Of a stretch of DNA of 28,772 nt, positions 15,626 through 23,311 are shown piece by piece (the first letter of the stretch is position 1; each line of letters opens with the position of its first letter). The position numbers and the translations under genes were made by a program. The DNA is from JAPLGZ01 sp038225095 (lineage in GTDB: Bacteria > Chloroflexota > Anaerolineae > Caldilineales > Caldilineaceae). The notes under the pieces are model-generated. The model saw only the letters and a list, made by a program, of their open reading frames with translations. It was not told the origin of the DNA and searched no databases. The stretch spans positions 1-28,772 of the forward strand of contig JBBREZ010000021.1 in the NCBI GenBank assembly GCA_038225095.1, read 5' to 3'.

Positions 15626-16949
15626 TTCCACCGAGCCGCTGGCGCAGGAGCACGGGCAGCCGTTGGCGGGCACGGGGTTATTATCCTCGGCTATCAGCAT
15701 GGCGCCCGCACTGCGCTCGCGCAATTTTCGGCTTTTCTGGATCGGCCAGGCGATCTCGCTGATTGGCACCTCGCTCCAGGTTGTGGCCGAAGGTTGGTTG
15801 ATCTATCAACTCACGCATTCCACCTTTTGGCTGGGGATGACCAGTTTTCTGGCCCTGTTGCCGGTTTTACCGATTTCGCTGATTGGCGGGATTTTGATTG
15901 ATCGGATGCCGCGCCGCAAATTGATTCAAATTACCCAGTGGTGCTTGCTGGTGCAGTCGGTGATTTTTGGTTTGCTGGTGGTCAGCGGTCAACTGGTGTT
16001 ATGGCATATAATTGTCCTTTATTTTATCTTCGGCGCGATTCTTGCTATCGACCATCCGGCGCGCCGGGCTTTTTTGGTTGAATTAGTAGAGCGGGATGAT
16101 CTCGCCAATGCGGTCGCGCTCAACGCAGCCGTTTTCAATCTCTCTGGCCTAATTGGCTATGGCTTGGGCGGACTGTTGATTGCGACGGCGGGCGCTGGTT
16201 TTACTATGCTGTTGAATTCAATCACCTATATTGCGCCGATCATCATGCTGACCTTGATCCGCGTGACCGATGTTGCGGCGGACCAAGCACCCAATCATTC
16301 AGTGGTCAATGCTGGTAACGATCCACAAACGATTGCACTCGCGCCGCGATCATTTAAAACCGCGATGGCAGAAGGACTCCTGACCTTGTGGCGCGAGCCA
16401 GCACTGCTGGGCGCGATCAGTTTGATGGCCGTTGTTGGTGGTTTAACCGGCCCAGCGTTGGGGTTGCTCCCGGCGTATGCCGACGCCGTCATGCATACGA
16501 GCGCGATTGGCTTAGGGCTTTTGATGGCCGCCGGTGCGTTGGGCTCGATCCTGGGCACCGTTGTGCTCGCGCGTTGGGGCGCGCGCACGCGGGGCCATCG
16601 ATTAACTATTGTGAGTTTGTGCTTGCCCGTTCTGCTTTTTTGTTTTGCCTTTGCCACCAATTTAATCCTTGCCTGTGTGCTCCTGGTCGCGCTGGGCGCG
16701 GCGCTGTTGATCTTGCAAAGCCTTGCAATCACGTTAGTACAACTTCAGATCCCAGACCGTGTGCGCGGCCGCGTGATGACGCTCTATAGCATCATGCATG
16801 CTGGTTCTGAGACGGGTGGCAATGTGGTGGTTGGTTGGCTGGCTCTGTACTTGGGTTTGCCCTTGGCCCTGTGCGCTGGGGGGGCGGCGGCGGCGTTATA
16901 TGCGCTGGGCTTACGCACAGCCCTGCCGGCGGTTGACCAGTTGGATTAA
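15618..16949 (+). CDS. MFS transporter (drug/siderophore exporter-like)
   Basis: 443 residues with about 12 hydrophobic helices. The opening LRSRNFRLFWIGQAISLIGTSLQVVAEGWLIY (split over helix 1) and the loop GGILIDRMPRRKLIQ, a version of the MFS loop 2-3 motif, place it near the MFS_3/EntS-like exporter group. The second half has a matching loop, LARWGARTRGHRL, and RVRGRVMTLYSI. It acts in the cytoplasmic membrane by proton-coupled transport; substrate unknown. It overlaps the preceding surface-protein gene by eight bases. Confidence 0.88.
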   Translation: MANSTEPLAQEHGQPLAGTGLLSSAISMAPALRSRNFRLFWIGQAISLIGTSLQVVAEGWLIYQLTHSTFWLGMTSFLALLPVLPISLIGGILIDRMPRRKLIQITQWCLLVQSVIFGLLVVSGQLVLWHIIVLYFIFGAILAIDHPARRAFLVELVERDDLANAVALNAAVFNLSGLIGYGLGGLLIATAGAGFTMLLNSITYIAPIIMLTLIRVTDVAADQAPNHSVVNAGNDPQTIALAPRSFKTAMAEGLLTLWREPALLGAISLMAVVGGLTGPALGLLPAYADAVMHTSAIGLGLLMAAGALGSILGTVVLARWGARTRGHRLTIVSLCLPVLLFCFAFATNLILACVLLVALGAALLILQSLAITLVQLQIPDRVRGRVMTLYSIMHAGSETGGNVVVGWLALYLGLPLALCAGGAAAALYALGLRTALPAVDQLD

Positions 16950-16961
16950 CAGAACTTGCCG

Positions 16962-17036
16962 AACGTGCCGGGGACGGACGGGGCGATTATGTTAGTTTCA
17001 TCCCTTGAGCTGTGCCCCGTCCGTCCCCGGCACGTT
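16962..17036. repeat. Perfect 23-bp inverted repeat between MFS and aminotransferase genes
   Basis: 16962-16984 (AACGTGCCGGGGACGG...) is the exact reverse complement of 17014-17036, with a 29-base loop. It starts 13 bases after the MFS stop. GTGCCGGGGACGG-type palindromes resemble REP-like repeats. It could end or stabilise the upstream transcript; there is no T-run. Confidence 0.8.
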
Positions 17037-17078
17037 GGTTGCGTAAATCCTGATTAAATTGATACACTACTGCCATAT

Positions 17079-17085
17079 AAGAGGA
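17079..17085 (+). promoter_or_regulatory. Ribosome binding site deciding a TTG start
   Basis: AAGAGGA ends nine bases before TTG at 17095. A longer reading from TTG at 17059 has no such site and would add 12 residues unlike the family. Confidence 0.6.
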
Positions 17086-17094
17086 AAATTTGTC

Positions 17095-18300
17095 TTGACT
17101 GCTCTATTTCGCCATTTGGCGCCCGTGACTACACCGCTTCCCACTGCTACGTTGCTGCCTGCCTTGCGCGCACCAACCGCTGCCGTGGCACGCTTTTGCC
17201 ACTCACTTGAGCAATACCTCGGTGCAGCCAATTGTTTCGTCGCTGCTTCTGGGCGCACAGCCTTCTATCTTTTACTAAAGAGTCTCCAGACGCATGGACT
17301 TGATCCCGCGCGGTGCAAAGTCATCTTGCCCGCCTATACTTGCCCAGCGCTGGCCAAAGTTGTGTTGGACGCGGGTCTACAACCGTGTCTGGTTGATATT
17401 TCCCCCGCGACGTTTGCCTATGATCCCACCCAGTTGGCCCAGCAATTGAGCCGCCAAACGTTAGCCGTATTATTGGTGCATCCCTTTGGCCTGCCGCAGG
17501 CCGTTGCGCCTGTGAAAATGCTGGCCGAGCAAGCGGGCGCGGTGTTGATCGAAGACGCCGCGCAGTCGATGGGCGCGGCGATCGCAGGCAAACCAGTGGG
17601 CACGCACGGTGATTACGGGCTGTTTAGCTTAGGACCGGGCAAACCGCTGTCCACGGGCGGCGGCGGGATCGTCTGTGTGCGCGATGCCGCCAATGTCCGT
17701 GCGGTTGCCGAGCAGTGGCAGACGTTGCCAGCGCCATCTAAGCGTGCATCGCTCTTGGCCGTGGCACGCTTGGCGGCATTTACGGCAGCTTTTCATCCGC
17801 AAGGCTGGTGGTTGGCTACGCGCGCGGGCGCCCATCGCGTGGGGGAGCATGCGGCAAGTTGGGGTTACGTCCAGACCAGACTGACGCCCGCGCAGGCCAT
17901 GATTGGGTTGGCGCAATTGCTGCATCTGGACGCGTATAATGCCCAACGCCGCGCCACGGCGGAAAGGTTGATCGAGCCATTGCAACAGCTTGACTTTGTG
18001 CACATTCCGGGGCTTGCGCAGGGTGAGCAAACTGCGCCGATCTATCTGCGTTTGCCGATCCTGGTGACCAGCCATGCGTTACGCGAACAGCTTTTTGGGG
18101 CCTTATGGGCGGCTGGGATTGGCGTTGGTCGGATGTATGGGCGAACGCTTGCTGAAATTTTTCCGTCGCTAAACGTTGGGTCGTATCCAGGCGCAGACGC
18201 GATCGCGCAGCAACTGCTGACCTTGCCCACCCATCATTTTGTGACTGCGCAGGATATTGACCGCATTGTCCAAATTTTTCGCCAGCATAAAGCGAGGTAA
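17095..18300 (+). CDS. DegT/DnrJ/EryC1/StrS-family PLP-dependent sugar aminotransferase-like protein
   Basis: About 401 residues, fold type I PLP enzyme. Signatures: TACPAL-like ILPAYTCPALAKVVLDAGL, VEDAAQSMGA as IEDAAQSMGA (E153, D154, Q157) and GLFSLGPGKPLSTGGGG with the Schiff-base Lys at about residue 183. The family transfers an amino group from glutamate to a keto-sugar nucleotide, giving amino sugars for surface glycans or antibiotics; a few members are non-aminating. A role in making a modified sugar for the local surface polymer is inferred. The next gene starts six bases later, so the two form an operon. Confidence 0.88.
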   Translation: MTALFRHLAPVTTPLPTATLLPALRAPTAAVARFCHSLEQYLGAANCFVAASGRTAFYLLLKSLQTHGLDPARCKVILPAYTCPALAKVVLDAGLQPCLVDISPATFAYDPTQLAQQLSRQTLAVLLVHPFGLPQAVAPVKMLAEQAGAVLIEDAAQSMGAAIAGKPVGTHGDYGLFSLGPGKPLSTGGGGIVCVRDAANVRAVAEQWQTLPAPSKRASLLAVARLAAFTAAFHPQGWWLATRAGAHRVGEHAASWGYVQTRLTPAQAMIGLAQLLHLDAYNAQRRATAERLIEPLQQLDFVHIPGLAQGEQTAPIYLRLPILVTSHALREQLFGALWAAGIGVGRMYGRTLAEIFPSLNVGSYPGADAIAQQLLTLPTHHFVTAQDIDRIVQIFRQHKAR

Positions 18301-18305
18301 AATTA

Positions 18306-18941
18306 TTGTTACAAAAACTATTTCGCGCCAAAGCCCCGAAGCCGTTTAGTGCACCGCCTGTTCCAGCGCAACCCATGATCGTGGTGTCTGGTTTGCCGCG
18401 CTCGGGCACGTCGATGATGATGAAGATCTTAGAAGCAGGTGGTCTAGCCGTCTTAACCGACGCGCTGCGCACCGCCGATGACGATAATCCCAAGGGTTAT
18501 TATGAGTATGAACGCGTTAAACAACTGGATAAGGGCGATAGTGCTTGGCTGGCTACGGCGCAAGGCAAAGTCGTCAAAGTGATCTCGGCGCTTTTGGTCA
18601 ATCTACCGCCCGCGCACGAATATCGCGTGATCTTTATGCAACGTCGGCTGGCCGAAGTGTTGGCTTCGCAGCGCAAGATGCTGGCCCATCGCGGTGAACA
18701 GATGGGCGCAACGGATGATGAAGCGTTGGCTGCGCTGTTTGAAAAGCATCTCCAAGCTACCAAAGCCTGGCTGCAAACCCAACCCAATATTAAGGTGATC
18801 GATGTCGATTATAACCAGATGTTGGTTGAGCCTATGCCTTATTTGCAAGCGATCAATCATTTTCTAGATGATCGACTCGATATTGCCCAGATGACGCGCG
18901 CCATCGATCCAACGCTTTATCGCAACCGCACCGATCAATAA
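18306..18941 (+). CDS. Sulfotransferase-family P-loop protein
   Basis: 211 residues with a TTG start, preceded by GAGG at 18294-18297. IVVSGLPRSGTSMMMK (P-loop at residues 29-36) matches the 5'-phosphosulfate binding loop of PAPS-dependent sulfotransferases. NPKGYYEYE and VIFMQRRLAEVLASQ follow, as in bacterial sulfotransferase-like proteins. Such enzymes move sulfate from PAPS to hydroxyl or amino groups of sugars or lipids; shorter members may be kinase-like. It is shorter than many sulfotransferases, so the activity is uncertain. Coupling to the aminotransferase supports sulfation of a surface glycan. Confidence 0.8.
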   Translation: MLQKLFRAKAPKPFSAPPVPAQPMIVVSGLPRSGTSMMMKILEAGGLAVLTDALRTADDDNPKGYYEYERVKQLDKGDSAWLATAQGKVVKVISALLVNLPPAHEYRVIFMQRRLAEVLASQRKMLAHRGEQMGATDDEALAALFEKHLQATKAWLQTQPNIKVIDVDYNQMLVEPMPYLQAINHFLDDRLDIAQMTRAIDPTLYRNRTDQ

Positions 18942-19250
18942 CGCGCTTTGATGCAAAGCCTGGTTAACCCAATTTTTGTACGATCACATGTCATGGCTAC
19001 GCTACAAGCGATTACTACACGACGGAGTCCGTTTGGGCAGCAACGCGACATTGAGTGAAAGTGGAGTGGCGGCCCATACACGGCGCAGACGCCTGCGCCT
19101 CAATTTTGTTGCCAACACACTAGCGTCGAGTTGCGGTCTTTTGTGGCAGTGCTAAATAATTTATGTAATTCGTATAGCAAACGGTTCAGCTTTGACGTAG
19201 CCCTGAGGACCCAGCCTGACCCAAATGATGCATAGGTTCGTCATTTTTGA
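18942..19250. other. Gene-free region before GH13 remnant
   Basis: No coding signature is seen. It includes a 7-bp hairpin, GGCGCAG (19082-19088) with CTGCGCC (19093-19099), followed by a T-rich stretch, which may end the sulfotransferase transcript. A weaker CCTGAGG/CCTCAGG pairing lies at about 19203-19265. Confidence 0.55.
19082..19099 (+). terminator. Possible weak intrinsic terminator
   Basis: 7-bp GC-rich stem with a four-base loop, followed by TCAATTTTGTT, about 140 bases after the sulfotransferase stop. Confidence 0.35.
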
Positions 19251-19480
19251 TCAATTTGCCCTCAGGCTCAACCATTGTTCGCCTATTTTAAACCGTTGAT
19301 CAGCATGCGCCGCCAACACCCAGCATTAGTTTACGCCGATCTGCTAACCCATCGGCTGGATGATGAACAGGGGCTATGGATAGCCAATATCGCGTAGTCA
19401 TCGTACTTGACAGCTCGGAACGCGCCCAAACGGTTAATCTGTCAGACGTGAAAATTTTTCACGCTAGACAAGTCGCATTC
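19251..19480 (+). pseudogene. Remnant of the 3' end of a GH13 alpha-glucosidase/amylase gene
   Basis: The frame open over 19251-19396 reads LFAYFKPLISMRRQHPAL followed by VYADLLTHRLDDEQGLWIAN, then a stop. The first part matches the helix typical of GH13 C-termini (compare LFAHYQALIAVRNAHSAL in the gene at 2-694). A second frame from 19376 continues with YRVVIVLDSSERAQTVNLSD, which resembles the beta-domain strand that follows in those enzymes (an N-F-S-like segment with a Q-V-L pattern). The two pieces are joined only by a frameshift near 19390. No catalytic region is present upstream, so this is a truncated, broken tail. Similarity is judged by eye. Confidence 0.45.
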
Positions 19481-19492
19481 TTATGGTACAAT
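19465..19492 (+). promoter_or_regulatory. Possible promoter for the M23-like gene
   Basis: TAGACA (19465-19470), 16 bases, TACAAT (19487-19492), about 190 bases before the chosen start at 19682. If real, transcription starts downstream of the GH13 remnant, supporting the shorter coding region. Confidence 0.35.
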
Positions 19493-19681
19493 TGGAACAG
19501 CGGGGCTGAGTCTAGCCATCTTGACTGTGACAGGTCTGATCGATGCGACAAGTGCACCTTTCGTCGCTTAGCTTTATTCGCGCCAAGCCTCGTTGCCAAT
19601 ATACATCTTTACCTGCTATTGTTATTTAAGTCACGTTGGTCCCCTAGTAGAATGGACTTTGATAACAGAGCAAGGTTGTTC

Positions 19682-21355
19682 ATGGGTCGATGGCTTGTCG
19701 CCAGTTTGCTGGCATTAGGCTTGTTGATTGGTACATTCGCCATAACGAGCGCCCAACTTTCAGCCTTACTCAATGGAGGACGGCTTACCTCGCGCGATGG
19801 CCGTTGGTTAACGCCAGTGGCAGCCTCGCTGTTGGCCTCGAATGAAGAAGATCATCTGGCGCGTAACTCGGTGTGGGCTTGGGATCTGGCAATGCCATTT
19901 GGTACACCCGTTTACTCGATGGCCGGTGGTAGAGTGATCTATGCCGGCTGTAACAATGCAGGTGGTTATGGCTGTTGGGCAATGGTCGATCATGCTGACG
20001 GCTTTGCCAGTATTTATGCCCACATGATCGATGAAGGCGGTGGCCGCATCTGGGTGGCCGCGGGCGATCAGGTGACCCAGTGGACGCCACTTGGACGCGT
20101 TGGTTGGACTGGCAAAACCAGTTTTGGTCCCCATGTCCATTGGGAAATTCATCGGCATGTCGGTGGGCGGGTTCGCCTCGATCACTACTTTGACCGCAAT
20201 GCCATTCCCTATTGTAAGTTTTGCGCCGCCTCTAGCATCGGCCAGGGTGGTTTGGGTGATGTCGTTGGGATGCAGCAGCCGCCATTGTTGGTCAGCTTTT
20301 TTCAGCGGCCAGAGGTTTGGGGTGGTTTGTTATTTTTGCTTTTGCTGATTTCGGCCTTAATCAAGCCGGACTTTACGATACAAATCACGCGTGGGATTGG
20401 CACTTTTTTGCTGGGAACCTTACGCGCTTCGCGCACCACAGTTGAAAATTTTCGGAAGAATCATGTTTGGATTGGCGCCAGTGCGATTTTCTCGCTGATA
20501 ATACCGTTGGCGTTATGCAGTTCTTTATTAGCCTTACAGATTTGGATGGTCGATCAAGGCATTCGCTATAGTGACTTAGTCACATACTTCCAATACGGTT
20601 TTTATCCTTATTTAAGTGCTGGATATGCCAGTGGTTCAAAATATAGTGCGGTCTGGGGCGCACCCTGTGAGACCGTAGGCACATTGGGGCGCGTATGCAG
20701 TGCTGCGGATATTGTCGCTTTGGGTTTAAAATGGCAAAACGATGTATACTCATTTACAGGAAAGCAACCAACTTTTGTGGTGATTCCACGCCTGAGCCGT
20801 CAGTTTGGCATTGCGCAGACCCGAAGCTTGATCTATGAAACGCATCGGGCGAATGGCTTAGTGATTGTGGATGTTGCGGCTGACCTGGATCAAGCCCGCC
20901 GCACCATTGATGACCTGGTCGGTGTTGGGTTGGACGGAATAGCCTTCGACATGGAATTTATGCAGAATGTGACATCCCAAGAGATCAAAGACTTGGCACA
21001 CTATTTGTCGGTGCAGCGCGCCGCGGCCGGCATCAAAGGCGACGGCGTATTAGTAGTTTGGAATGTTTTTCATAATATTGATCGAGGTGGCGATTTATCA
21101 GTGGAAGGCGTCAAGGTTGTGCCAATTTTCACCGGCTATGGGACATCGGCGACTAAGGTCGCTGGCCTAAGCGCCACGCAGCGTTTATTTTCGGTTGGTC
21201 CGGCTGATTCTGGCTTAATGGCGTTTGATCAAAGATGGCCGATTAATTTTGCTTGTACCGGATTTGGCCTTACCCAAGGCTTTGATTGTCAAAGTTGGTA
21301 CGCTTTATTCTCTGACCCAACCGCGCGCAGTGTAGGGTGGTGGGTTCAACAATAA
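19682..21355 (+). CDS. Membrane protein with M23 (LytM-like) peptidase domain and unrecognised C-terminal domain
   Basis: About 557 residues. An N-terminal signal/anchor (WLVASLLALGLLIGTFAI) leads to an M23 domain at about 60-175: WAWDLAMPFGTPVYSM (metal Asp D68), YAHM (H114) and GPHVHWEIH (H151, H153). The first zinc His of the H-x3-D motif is Val64 here, so canonical metal binding is incomplete; some natural M23 subgroups also lack it. Two membrane helices follow (about 215-235 and 265-290). The roughly 260-residue C-terminal domain has alternating strands and helices (GLVIVDVAADLD, GLDGIAFDMEFM, DGVLVVWNVFH), recalling a TIM barrel. ATG 19682 is chosen because AAGG lies six bases upstream and the signal sequence follows; ATG 19652 is possible. 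The open frame reaching back to 19376 overlaps the GH13 remnant. Probable role: envelope glycan binding or hydrolysis. Confidence 0.75.
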   Translation: MGRWLVASLLALGLLIGTFAITSAQLSALLNGGRLTSRDGRWLTPVAASLLASNEEDHLARNSVWAWDLAMPFGTPVYSMAGGRVIYAGCNNAGGYGCWAMVDHADGFASIYAHMIDEGGGRIWVAAGDQVTQWTPLGRVGWTGKTSFGPHVHWEIHRHVGGRVRLDHYFDRNAIPYCKFCAASSIGQGGLGDVVGMQQPPLLVSFFQRPEVWGGLLFLLLLISALIKPDFTIQITRGIGTFLLGTLRASRTTVENFRKNHVWIGASAIFSLIIPLALCSSLLALQIWMVDQGIRYSDLVTYFQYGFYPYLSAGYASGSKYSAVWGAPCETVGTLGRVCSAADIVALGLKWQNDVYSFTGKQPTFVVIPRLSRQFGIAQTRSLIYETHRANGLVIVDVAADLDQARRTIDDLVGVGLDGIAFDMEFMQNVTSQEIKDLAHYLSVQRAAAGIKGDGVLVVWNVFHNIDRGGDLSVEGVKVVPIFTGYGTSATKVAGLSATQRLFSVGPADSGLMAFDQRWPINFACTGFGLTQGFDCQSWYALFSDPTARSVGWWVQQ

Positions 21356-21603
21356 GGTGCATCGTTAGCCGCTTGGCTTTATGTACAGATCGTCAACTAG
21401 CAATTATCCAAAATAAAATTATCAATGGATGCAGGCAGCGTTGTTGTAGTAATTAAGCAAGCCAACGTGAGTATTTACTATCTTTCATCAGGCCTTGACG
21501 TGAATTGACAAGGACTAGCGTATCGTTTAGCTCTCGCCTTACGATTGCGTCAGTCGAAAATTTATTCTCATCACGAAGGCTATCAACGCACCTCGCATTG
21601 CCG

Positions 21604-21609
21604 AAAGGA
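21604..21609 (+). promoter_or_regulatory. Ribosome binding site deciding the LysM gene start
   Basis: AAAGGA with six bases of spacing to ATG 21616. An in-frame TTG at 21505 would add 37 residues before the first membrane helix and has no comparable site. Confidence 0.6.
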
Positions 21610-21615
21610 AGCATT

Positions 21616-22686
21616 ATGGCGTCTAATGTCGTGGCAAATACCTTAAGCTGGTTTGCTGGCGCGTTTTATGTAATTATTGCCCTAGCCATCGTCTATCTCT
21701 ATTTCTTCCGGCTTGTGCCACTGGTGTTGAGCAGTGTAAAAGCCTGGACGCTTTTTGACGTTGTTCGCATTACGTTTGTGTTGGGTGGTCTAGCCGTTCT
21801 GCTTGGGTGTGTTGCGGTGTTCACGGCTGACTGGATCTTTAGCCAGGTTTTCGATACATTGCCCAAAACCCGCATGGCGCGCGAGCTAAGCCGTATCTCT
21901 GGTTCTACTTTACGGGTTAATTGGGATACCGGGGGCTCTGGTGCGGCGGGTGCGGCAGTGCCCGCTGGCGGAATCTTTGGTAGTTCTTCTGAATCACCTG
22001 CTACTACGGCGGCTGGAGAATCTGGTGTAGCCGCTTCACCCCCGGTTGTCAGTGCGCCAGCCCCCCCGCAGCGGCCATTGAAAGAAAACGCCTTGGGGAT
22101 CTGGGCTGCGGCTTTGCAAAATATTTATAATCCTACGGGCAGCACCAGCGACAATATAAAGATCATGAACAAGCGCGATATTCCGGAAGGTGTGGTTTGC
22201 GATGTATTTTCCGATACGGGTGGCTGGTGGCCGAAGCGATATGAAAGCTGGCAATTGCTGTGTAGCAATGATAGCTTTAAGACAACCGTCCCCATCCAGA
22301 CCAACGGGACGGCGGCACGCGGTTTGACCGGCGGCTCCTTTTACACACGCGAAAATCCCTTTTCGATTTATGGCACCGGGCGCTGGCCAGATGCTGCCTT
22401 CGACATGACAGCGCCGCTGATAACGCCGACCCCCGGCCCTTCGGGCGGTCCACTAAGTACAGTGCCCATCCCTACCGCTGGCGACGGCACTGCCACACCA
22501 GCCGCGGGCAGCGCACCGGCTAGCAAACACAAAGTGGCGCGCGGTGATAATCTGGCCAGCATCGCCGCTAAATATGGCATTGCAGTTCAAGCCTTAGTGG
22601 CCGCCAACGCCGACAAATATCCAATCTTGGCTCAAAATCCCAACATGATCGGCATCGGCTGGGAATTGACGATTCCCGCGCATTAG
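21616..22686 (+). CDS. Membrane protein with C-terminal LysM domain
   Basis: About 356 residues. Two hydrophobic helices (residues about 12-35 and 45-70) precede a Gly/Ala/Ser/Pro-rich stretch. A soluble middle part contains conserved-looking Trp and Cys residues (VVCDVFSDTGGWWPKRYESW, LLCSNDSF). After another Pro/Thr-rich linker, the last 50 residues form a LysM motif (HKVARGDNLASIAAKYGI and QALVAANADKYP), which binds N-acetylglucosamine-containing glycans. It likely sits in the membrane with LysM outside, next to the M23-like protein, suggesting a shared envelope role. A terminator follows at 22731. The middle domain is not recognised. Confidence 0.8.
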   Translation: MASNVVANTLSWFAGAFYVIIALAIVYLYFFRLVPLVLSSVKAWTLFDVVRITFVLGGLAVLLGCVAVFTADWIFSQVFDTLPKTRMARELSRISGSTLRVNWDTGGSGAAGAAVPAGGIFGSSSESPATTAAGESGVAASPPVVSAPAPPQRPLKENALGIWAAALQNIYNPTGSTSDNIKIMNKRDIPEGVVCDVFSDTGGWWPKRYESWQLLCSNDSFKTTVPIQTNGTAARGLTGGSFYTRENPFSIYGTGRWPDAAFDMTAPLITPTPGPSGGPLSTVPIPTAGDGTATPAAGSAPASKHKVARGDNLASIAAKYGIAVQALVAANADKYPILAQNPNMIGIGWELTIPAH

Positions 22687-22730
22687 AAGCTGCACTGATT
22701 GAGGATGGTCAATACCATTCGCTTGTTAAC

Positions 22731-22766
22731 AAAAACGCTAAGCTATTCCAGCTCGGCGTTTTTATT
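22731..22766 (+). terminator. Intrinsic terminator of the LysM gene
   Basis: AAAAACGC (22731-22738) and AGCT pair with AGCT (22750-22753) and GCGTTTTT (22756-22763), with a small internal mismatch, ending in a T-run; 45 bases after the stop. Confidence 0.65.
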
Positions 22767-22996
22767 TGGTGTAAAGCTGTTATGCTTGCTTTGCCGCTTT
22801 AGACTGATGCCGCCCTTCTGGTAATGTGATAATAATTCAGAGCTATGCATTGTTTGCTGTTATACTATAATCTGTTCAGCAGTTTGATTAACAATGGTTA
22901 GCGCCCGAAGTGCTAACAGTTCACGTAAGTGTGTTTCATTGGCTTTTTGCTCCAAGCGACGGTCTGAACAAACAGATTAGCCGCCTAGACGGGATG

Positions 22997-23085
22997 GTGT
23001 AGGTGCGGTTTGTAACCGCACACGCGTGATTTAACCAAGACCGTGCGGTTACACCGACCCGTAGGTTGGACAACCGCACCTATAC
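22997..23085. repeat. Nested inverted repeat built on GGTGCGGTT
   Basis: The outer arms GTGTAGGTGCGGTT (22997-23010) and 23072-23085 pair at 13 of 14 bases. The inner arms TGTAACCGCAC (23011-23021) and 23043-23053 pair perfectly. The motif therefore occurs four times in alternating orientation. No flanking duplication is visible. Confidence 0.7.
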
Positions 23086-23311
23086 GGACTTTTCAGATGC
23101 TTTCTTAGCTCGACTTTGTCCAATCTTGGACCTGAAGCTTCAGGTGTATATTGCTACCAGTAGCGATTTTTTGTATGTCATAGCTTCACCGTGACATGCA
23201 AACTATGGGAAAAGTCATTTATTTTCATTCAGTATTCTGTTGGCGAACACTCCGCAAGTAGTAGTGCCTAAAAATAGATAAAGTCAATCTTAGAATGCGG
23301 GAGAAGAAATC

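Larger units (their letters stand above)
22687..23311. other. 625-base gene-free region with terminator, nested inverted repeat and palindromes
   Basis: Contains a terminator-like hairpin (22731-22766), a TATAAT-type sequence near 22861-22871 without a good -35, and a nested inverted repeat (22997-23085). Two adjoining palindromes follow (23118-23131 and CCTGAAGCTTCAGG at 23131-23144), then a small stem GCTAC/GTAGC (23153-23164) followed by T6. No coding signature was found. Confidence 0.6.

Noticed and set aside
21495..21533. TTGACG/TTGACA boxes before the LysM gene as a promoter
   Set aside because: No acceptable -10 sequence at 16-18 bases from either box.
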